Source: Eonycteris spelaea (taxonomy: Eukaryota; Chordata; Mammalia; Chiroptera; Pteropodidae). Taken from it: DNA of 64,000 bases. The position numbers were made by a program, and so were the translations under genes. This document shows positions 57,418-64,000 of this stretch, piece after piece (position 1 is the stretch's first letter; each line of letters begins with the position of its first letter). The DNA is taken from NCBI GenBank assembly GCA_003508835.1, contig PUFA01000072.1, positions 4,438,501 through 4,502,500 of the forward strand, written 5' to 3'. The notes under the pieces were generated by a model that saw nothing but the letters and a program-made list of their open reading frames with translations, had not been told where the DNA came from and made no database searches.

Positions 57418-57531
57418 AACTTTGAGGTGAAGGCGGATGACCTGGAACCTATAATGGAACTGGGCCGAGGTGCGTACGGGGTGGTGGAGAAGATGCGACA
57501 CGTGCCCAGCGGGCAGATCATGGCGGTGAAG
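57418..57531 (+). CDS. MAP2K6: MAP2K6 coding exon 4 (residues 45-82, Gly-rich loop and catalytic Lys)
   Basis: A 114-bp exon of 38 whole codons, from NFEVKADDLE to MAVK. It carries the ATP-binding glycine-rich loop GRGAYG (residues 60-65) followed by V66, and ends exactly on the AAG codon for K82, the lysine known to be essential for catalysis in MKK6. Met57 (ATG at 57454) is where the known shorter 278-residue human isoform starts. The acceptor is tcctgcag. The donor gtagag departs from the gtaagt consensus at position +4. The exon is symmetric (phase 0-0), so skipping would keep frame but destroy the ATP site. Confidence 0.97.
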
Positions 57532-58815
57532 GTAGAGTCGATGTTCCCCAAACGTTTTCTCTCTGTGGTGTGTACATCTGTCCATCTCAGTTGTAAATCG
57601 TCTCTTTTCATAGATGCAAAAACCATCTTCAGTGGGGTGAAACAGAGAAGATGGTTTGTAGGGGAAAGTATTACCCTCCAAATGTACAGAAAATACTTCC
57701 TTAACGTCATTTAATACCAGCTCCAAATTAAAATGATCTTGATTGTCTAGAAGTTTGTTTTTTGGGTTTTTTTTTTCCTGTTAATTGTTCAAATTAGGAT
57801 CCAAACAAAAGCTCACTTATGTTGCATTTATTGTTATGGCTCAAGAATCCCCTTTATTCTATGTTCTATTTCTTTAAAAAAATTGTCCCTGAAAATCATT
57901 AAACCGGAATTTAGGGGGGAAAAAATGTCTCCATTTGTGGAAAAAAGAGGGAAAGATACATTGTGAGTGAATTTGCATAGTTTCTACACTATAAAAAGAA
58001 ATGTATAATCGTCACCTGTTTCTCGAATAGATGCTGGAAGGACCTCAGAGAGTTACCATCTCTACATGAATTAATAGAATCAGGCCATGGTTAGAAACGT
58101 GGATGGATGGATGACTTGGATCCTGTTGTTTTGGGGGAATGGACATCTCTCTCCCCTAGCCTGTAGATTTTTCAGTTTGTTCTTCTGTAAACTCTTTGCT
58201 AAGTTGGCAGAAAATGTGAAAGCCTGGTGATGGCCATTCCTGCGATTTAATGAAAGAATTGTATTTCTATAAGGCTACATTTGCTGGTACAAGAGGTTTC
58301 TCTTCTCTCAGAAGCACTGGGATAGGAATGAAGGATTTCTCCATTTCTGCTTGATTCCTTCTGTTTCCCATAGCTGTATCAATTCTCTTCCAGTTGCTGT
58401 TTAGTCCAAATATTCTTACTTGCTCCCGATGAAGGGGCTTCTGGCTTTGTTTGTAGGACCACAAACAAAGTAATTGATCAGCCACAAAGTAATTAATACT
58501 TGTGTGGCCTCATTTGCACTGAACAGTGAACCAGACTGTTTTTGTAACTTGAGCTACAAACATTTGCACACTTTCCAAAGTATATTATCAGCTTGCTTCT
58601 TACAGGGGATTCTTTGAGAAATCAAATGAATAACAGTCTTCCTCATTTTTCTTTTTCCAATCACTTAGGGTGGATGTTTGAAAGGTTGTTACTAGGCATT
58701 GTGCCGTGAATTTTTGTGCTGTTTTCAGGATGGGGCTCTGTGAAGGGTCTCTGCCTTATCAGCTGACTCATCCTCAGAGCAGTAACCATACATTTTCCCA
58801 TGCATTCCCATTCAG
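57532..58815 (+). other. MAP2K6: MAP2K6 intron 4
   Basis: A 1284-bp intron. It contains no repeat that I can name. A short imperfect tandem duplication lies at 58457-58498, where caaagtaatt occurs twice about 18 bp apart. Confidence 0.9.
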
Positions 58816-58935
58816 CGGATCCGGGCCACGGTAAATAGCCAGGAGCAGAAAAGGCTACTGATGGATTTGGATATTTCCATGAGGACAGTGGACTGTCCTT
58901 TTACGGTCACCTTTTATGGCGCACTCTTCCGGGAG
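58816..58935 (+). CDS. MAP2K6: MAP2K6 coding exon 5 (residues 83-122, N-lobe, alphaC)
   Basis: A 120-bp exon of 40 whole codons, from RIRATVNSQE to YGALFRE. It covers the alphaC helix region and the following beta strands of the kinase N-lobe; the stretch MDLDISMRTVDCPFTVTF is typical of the MKK3/MKK6 subgroup. The acceptor is attcag and the donor gtaggt. It is phase 0 at both ends. No stop codon or frameshift is present. Confidence 0.96.
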
Positions 58936-59773
58936 GTAGGTGATCTTTCAACTCAAAGTCGAGGAGAAGGATAACTTAAAAAGAAGGTTCTTGGATCACA
59001 TGAATGCCATGCGTAGTCATGGTACACTTTCTTGTTCGACGTGTCTCCTATCGAGAATTTTACACTTATGCGTTGATAACGTGATGCCCTGGTGCAAAGC
59101 TGGCTGGACATTTGCTATTTTCAAATGTCTTGAGTTCGTTAAAGACACTAAGGCTCCCTTTCTCCTTTCTGTTTTGGCTCATCTCTTTTGGCCAAACCGT
59201 CTATATCAATTGACCATGGACTGATGCGGATAGATTCCTTAAAATCTGAATTATTCTGGTCTTTTGACTACTTGATAAGCTTTATGTAGCCTGTTTGTGT
59301 ACCAGGTAGATTTGCATTTATCTCTTTGCTTTCCCTCTGTTTTTCACTTTACCATGACATGGAGTATGATGCTTCACCTCACTCTTAAAACCAATGTTTT
59401 GATTAACTGTGTGGCCTGTGCTCCTTGTGGGCAGTCAGACATGGAGGAGGCATCTAGACTGAACTCCTCGGGGGCAGGCTCAGGAAAGGCCCGGATTTCT
59501 GGGAGTCTGTTGCTTGTCTCTATCAGTCTTTAGATGCTAGTTTTCCTTAGGGAGTCGCTGACCACATGCCAGTTCTGGTCAGCTGTCTGCTTGTGCTCTT
59601 TGGGGACAATCCTCCTTGTTTATAAATTCCTTTGTGATCTTGAAGAGAAATTACACATTTCCTCCAAAAGCTCAGGCGAGAAATAGTTCTTCCTGACAGG
59701 TGTTAACTGTTTCCTCTTTTTCTGTTTTCCAACAATCTCTTCTCTAACAATTTCTGAACCAATTGGTCTCCAG
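58936..59773 (+). other. MAP2K6: MAP2K6 intron 5
   Basis: An 838-bp intron between a gtaggt donor and a tctccag acceptor, without recognisable repeats. Confidence 0.9.
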
Positions 59774-59890
59774 GGCGATGTTTGGATCTGCATGGAGCTC
59801 ATGGATACCTCGCTAGATAAATTCTACAAACAAGTGATTGATAAAGGCCAAACAATTCCAGAGGACATCTTAGGGAAAATAGCAGTTTCT
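59774..59890 (+). CDS. MAP2K6: MAP2K6 coding exon 6 (residues 123-161, hinge)
   Basis: A 117-bp exon of 39 codons, from GDVWICMELM to ILGKIAVS. It contains the hinge segment CMELMD that binds the adenine of ATP, and the alphaD/alphaE region with LDKFYKQVID. The acceptor is tctccag and the donor is a consensus gtgagt. The exon is symmetric in phase 0. The sequence agrees with the MKK6 family throughout and is not that of MKK4 or MKK7. Confidence 0.96.
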
Positions 59891-60513
59891 GTGAGTACAT
59901 CATGAACCCTACAAGGAGAATATGAGATGTCTAGGCTTCCTGTGTCTTTGTGTATTGGACCAAAGCTTCCGTTTGGTACATATTGAATGCAAGAGTGCAT
60001 CTGTGGATGGATAAACAAATGCTTTTCTCTCCAAGCACTGGATAGAAGATTCTGCCACTGGCTTGGTTTGATAAACCCTCAGTTCCAGTGCCTCTAAGCA
60101 GTGCATTTATCTGCTATGACCATATTCCTGGTGTCTATATTCTGATATTAGTTTAAATTTTATTTGTGGATTTTTACATGTTTTCTTGGTACTAACAGGC
60201 ATCGGAAGAAGCAGAAGAAAATGAAGTGGAACAAAGTTGTTGTTCCCCCTTAGGAGCTGTTGAGGTTCAGGAGGGTGGAGAGAAAGAATCCTGGAGGCCA
60301 AATGAAAAATGAGATATATGAGTTAATATCATAAATCTTTTTAGATACCAATTTTTGTAACTTCCTGGGTATTTTATTGGATAGGACCACCACTATTTGG
60401 GAAAATATTTCACCTTGTGAGGTTAAGCCAGGGATAATAAACCTGGATGTACTTAACATTCAGTTCCTTTCCGGTGATGGAGGACATAAATCTATCCTGC
60501 GTTTCTCTTGCAG
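59891..60513 (+). other. MAP2K6: MAP2K6 intron 6
   Basis: A 623-bp intron with a gtgagt donor and cttgcag acceptor. No recognisable repeats. Confidence 0.9.
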
Positions 60514-60565
60514 ATTGTAAAAGCATTAGAACATTTACACAGTAAGCTGTCTGTCATTCATCGAG
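60514..60565 (+). CDS. MAP2K6: MAP2K6 coding exon 7 (residues 162-179, HRD start)
   Basis: A 52-bp exon encoding IVKALEHLHSKLSVIHR plus the first base of the next codon. The HRD catalytic loop is cut by the intron: H177 and R178 are here and the aspartate D179 codon is split with exon 8. The acceptor is cttgcag and the donor gtaagc. The exon leaves phase 1. Together with the 128-bp exon 8 it makes a 180-bp in-frame pair, whereas skipping either one alone would shift the frame. Confidence 0.95.
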
Positions 60566-62513
60566 GTAAGCAACCATGGATGCACCCTGGCTGTTGTTTT
60601 AGTAAAGTTTGTTTCTTTCACTTGAGTTCCACTGTCTCCCCTCCCTCTGTGCCCATGGATGGAAGTAGAATTGAGTTAGACAAGAGAACTGAGGGGTTTT
60701 CTCTTGGGATTGGATAGCAAATCATGTAAATAGCTGTTCTTTATTTGTTTGAGGACATTAGATGACATGGGCTTTATATCACCCCTAAATTAAGTGTAAA
60801 AATGACCTGTTCCCAAGTGGAGATGTAGGATTGCCCCATGGAGAATTTTAGAGAATAGGATAAAAATTTATCCAGTATTGGCCATCACCCGGGAGCCTGT
60901 AAGAAAAGCAGAACCATGGGTCCCAGGACCAACTGAATCTGCCTTTTAAAAGATCGCTAGGGAACTCATGGCATTAAAGTGTGAAGGTCTGGTATAAAGC
61001 ACAGCATTTTCAGATCAGGAGGCAGGATAAAATGAAAAAAAAAAATGGTAGATTTGTCTCTTCCTCCTGTCCTTTCTTCCTTTTTTCCTTCCTATTGACC
61101 TTTTACCTCTTCATCCACCCACATATCCATTCCACCATCTTCTCTCAGGCCCTGTATCCATCCATTTATCTCTGATAATCATTTCCCAGCATCATATAGC
61201 ACTGTATTTTCACAGCACTATAATAGGTACCCTGAGAGGTATCTGAGAAGAAAACATATTCATGTTAAAATTCTACACAGGAATTCTTGGTAGGGAAATA
61301 AGCAAATATACAGCAAGCACATGGAAACATATTAGATCATATTAGAAAGTACCAAATATAGAAGTGGTATAGGTAGAATGTAAAACAAGGACATGCTCGG
61401 CCTGGTGACAGTCGTCAAGAGAAGCTTCTCGGAAGAGAGGGTTTTTGGAAAAATTAATGGAAAGTATTGATAGCATTAGGGCGCTGTGATTTGGTAATTT
61501 TCATACTCTTTGAGCCCGAAAGTAATGTAAAATGCCTCAAAGAGTGTGCTGGTTACTATTGTTATTAAAAATCGGAGCAATAGGAAAGAGGAAGAGACAG
61601 GGAAGAAAGTGGGATGGAATCTGGACAGGAAGGAGACTATGGGTACCAACAAATGCGAAACTGATTTTTAAGGGTCTATTTCAAAATTATGAAATTTTTC
61701 ATTCGTATTAGAGAGTGTATATAAAAGTAAAAACATAATAAAATGAACTGGGTATATCTGCCATTCCATTTAAGGGAAAAGTCATAAAAGGTAATTTAAA
61801 AAGTTTTTAGAATAATATTTTTCTTCCAATTACATGTTCTTTGTGAAAAATGTCACAGGGAAAAAATTAGCAATAATTTTTAATTTTACCGTCCCGAGAT
61901 AATAGTGATTCATCAACTTGGGGTTAGGGGTTTGTGTGCTTTTTTTTCTAGGCTGAAGGGTTCATTTAAGAACTGTTCAGTAATACGTATATATTCTGTG
62001 ACCTGCGCCCGGTCTGGAATATCTGGGTTTATGATGAGTTATACAGCGTGTGACTTCTGACACACCTCTTGCAGAGGATTTAATCAAAATTGGTTGCTTT
62101 GATTGTATTTGGTGTATGGTTATGTCACGGTACGCCTTTTTATTCTGCAATCTCTGTCTAGAATTTATTCATCTTGCATAATTCAGACTGTGCCCGTGGA
62201 ACTTGGCATTTGAGTCAGTAATGATTTTTTTAAGTTACTAGATGATGGGGGCAGTGAAGATGATAAAATAGAGGGAAACAGTTCTTTCTACTGATGGATT
62301 CGCAGTCCTACAAGAAGGACAAACCGTAAAATAGAAAATCAAGTCGAAAGCAATACGAAGTTATGTGACTGAGTCAGGGCTGGCATTTGCTTTTATGTCG
62401 GGCATGGGGAGGCGAAGGCGAAGAAGAAATGGAGGTTTCAGGCCCTCTGGTGGTAGAGAAATGAATGTCCAAAGCAGACGTGTATGACCGGCTGCTGTTT
62501 GTTCTCGTTCCAG
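60566..62513 (+). other. MAP2K6: MAP2K6 intron 7
   Basis: A 1948-bp intron that splits the HRD aspartate codon. It is AT-rich around 61640-61900, where it resembles decayed L1 sequence, but not clearly enough to name. No RNA gene is seen. Confidence 0.9.
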
Positions 62514-62641
62514 ATGTCAAGCCTTCCAACGTGCTGATCAACACTCTGGGCCAGGTGAAGATGTGCGATTTTGGAATCAGTGGCTACCTTGTAGACTCCG
62601 TTGCTAAAACGATCGATGCAGGATGCAAACCGTACATGGCC
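62514..62641 (+). CDS. MAP2K6: MAP2K6 coding exon 8 (residues 179-221, DFG and activation loop)
   Basis: A 128-bp exon completing D179 and encoding VKPSNVLIN through GCKPYMA. It holds the catalytic loop (K181, N184), the magnesium-binding DFG (197-199) and the activation loop VDSVAKT, in which S207 and T211 are the residues phosphorylated by upstream MAP3Ks such as ASK1, TAK1 or MLKs. The acceptor is gttccag and the donor gtgagt. Residue 189 reads threonine (LINTLGQ); from memory human MKK6 has alanine here and mouse has threonine. All catalytic residues are intact. Confidence 0.97.
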
Positions 62642-63413
62642 GTGAGTACAGCAGCTGGGGGTGGCGTCTGAGTCTGCAGACCGTGCCAGGAAACGCGCTT
62701 GGATGGCCACAGAGGGAAATGGAAATGCAAGAAACAGTCCACAGTCTCCTTTTCTCTGCAGCGTTTCCTGCCCGAAATCCTTAGTCACTTGCTTCATATG
62801 TACTATTTTTAAAAATTCAAGTAAAAAGGTATATTATTTGGAAAAGACGTGTGAATAATATATACGGCCCACACAGTTGCAAGGGATTGTTACTTTGTTG
62901 AGGACAGACCAGCAAGTAGAATTTAAATGACCCAAATAAGTCAGTTAGGTTAGTCCTAAGAGAAATGAGTAGCTGTGAAGATTCGTTGTCATTAGCAGAG
63001 ACCTTGGGACCCTCTTTCCCTTGAAGGATTTCTACCGTATTCTTTTTAAAATGGACTTGTACTTGGTATTGAAAAGCTTCCTGTCCCTGTTTAGCTATAA
63101 TTTGTTTCTATCTTTTAACAGCAGACAGTACTGCCCAGTGACGCTCATTAATTCTTTTTCCTGAGTTCTAGACTGCTGTTGGTGTTTTTAAGAAGGAACA
63201 TTCTATGCTGGCAAATTAACTTTATAACATTTATCCTGTTTCTTCTGCAGGCAAAATTGAAATTAGTTATGAATTATGAGAGCTTTTAGATCCATTACTG
63301 TCTCTAAGAAAAGACTATTGCAGAATGAGGAAACCCTGTGTAGCCACCCACCCCAGAGAATTTATCAAGCCCTGAATATCAGTCCATTGATTGTCTGTTT
63401 GTCTTCTTTCCAG
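62642..63413 (+). other. MAP2K6: MAP2K6 intron 8
   Basis: A 772-bp intron that separates the A from the PE of the APE motif. No recognisable repeats. Confidence 0.9.
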
Positions 63414-63491
63414 CCTGAGAGAATAAACCCAGAGCTCAACCAGAAGGGCTACAGCGTGAAGTCCGACATTTGGAGTCTGGGCATAACAATG
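63414..63491 (+). CDS. MAP2K6: MAP2K6 coding exon 9 (residues 222-247, APE and subdomain IX)
   Basis: A 78-bp exon of 26 codons, PERINPELNQ to DIWSLGITM. It completes the APE motif begun by the last alanine of exon 8 and contains the invariant D239 and W241 of subdomain IX. The acceptor is ctttccag. The donor is gtattg, a GT donor with poor matches at positions +4 to +6. The remaining residues, about 248-334, must lie to the right of the window. The exon is symmetric (phase 0-0). Confidence 0.95.
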
Positions 63492-64000
63492 GTATTGCGT
63501 GCCGACCGCCGTGGGCTGGGAGGTTCTGGGCTGGAAGCTGGGGTGCAGCGGGGAGTCGAGGCCCGGAGGCAGGTGCCCCCAAAGCCAGTCACGAGCAGCC
63601 CTTCCTGTCCGAGATAACAGGAGACCGCGTGCCCAGCATTTGCGGGATGGCGTAGTAGAAATACTGCACGGGGATCGGGCAGACCCAGTTTCTCTCTATT
63701 TCGTCTCTAACTAGTTGTATGCCTCAGTAAATGATGGAGTTGCAGGGACTGTGTTATTGTCCTCATCTGTAAAATGAGAGGGTCTGATGGTAGTTCCTGA
63801 CGGTGTCCTTAAAATTAAGTTATTCTAATCAAGGCACAAAAAAGCATAAGCTCCCCCAAGAGTGCTGCCGTGTGTGGACCTTGTGACAGCTGTGTGATCC
63901 AGGATGCAGGCTGTGCTCCCAGCCTGTGGTTATGATGGGCGTCTTGGCTGCTGAGGTCAAGTACAGCTTAAAGACACGTCGAACAAGATAATTTCCACAG
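63492..64000 (+). other. MAP2K6: MAP2K6 intron 9 (5' part)
   Basis: Intronic sequence after the weak gtattg donor. It includes a decayed MIR-like fragment near 63655-63815, and the acceptor lies outside the window. Confidence 0.85.
63655..63815 (+). mobile_element. MIR-like fragment
   Basis: Shows tcctcatctgtaaaatgaga and ggtctgatggtagttcctga. Only the 3' half is convincing. Confidence 0.45.

Noticed and set aside
57391..57726. Minus-strand frames opposite MAP2K6 exon 4
   Set aside because: They mirror the coding exon and its flank, with no independent support.
1..64000. CRISPR arrays, operons, prophage or other bacterial-type systems
   Set aside because: The window has introns, mammalian transposons and no dense open frames. 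No regularly spaced repeats were seen.

Overview
The window is mammalian nuclear DNA, and almost all of it belongs to one protein-coding gene on the + strand: MAP2K6 (MKK6, the dual-specificity kinase that activates p38 MAP kinases). Eight consecutive coding exons, numbered 2 to 9 by the usual gene model, can be read with correct splice sites and phases between 48552 and 63491. They encode residues 6 to 247 of a 334-residue protein. The start-codon exon is not visible and the last exons lie beyond the right edge, so both ends of the gene are missing.

Layout. Positions 1-48551 appear to be the 3' part of a very long first intron. It holds no second gene that I can support. It contains old interspersed repeats (MIR, L2-like and L1M fragments, MaLR-type LTRs, hAT elements of the MER5/MER20/MER58 types), microsatellites, and a few repeat-free stretches that look like candidate regulatory DNA: a G-rich/TATA/CpG cluster near 6.3 kb and motif clusters near 45.7 and 46.3 kb. 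Positions 48552-64000 carry the exons. The 8.2 kb intron 2 is largely filled by a 3.2 kb antisense L1 that was itself invaded by a MER1-type hAT element. Introns 3-8 are short.

Organism. There are no Alu, B1/B2, carnivore SINEC, ruminant, pig or equid SINEs. The only young-looking SINE, at 25844-26068 on the - strand, is a fusion of a tRNA-Val(CAC)-like head and a nearly complete 5S rRNA body, flanked by a perfect 14-bp target-site duplication. From memory of the literature, hybrid tRNA/5S rRNA SINEs (MEG-TR) are characteristic of fruit bats (Pteropodidae), so a megabat is the best guess. The old, decayed state of the L1s is compatible with this.

How it works together. The exons supply, in order, the p38-docking motif, the glycine-rich loop and catalytic lysine (K82), the alphaC/N-lobe, the hinge, the HRD and DFG motifs with the activating phosphosites S207 and T211, and the start of the C-lobe. 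All are intact, so the gene looks functional. I found no unknown defence-like or operon-like system; the most unusual object is the hybrid SINE.
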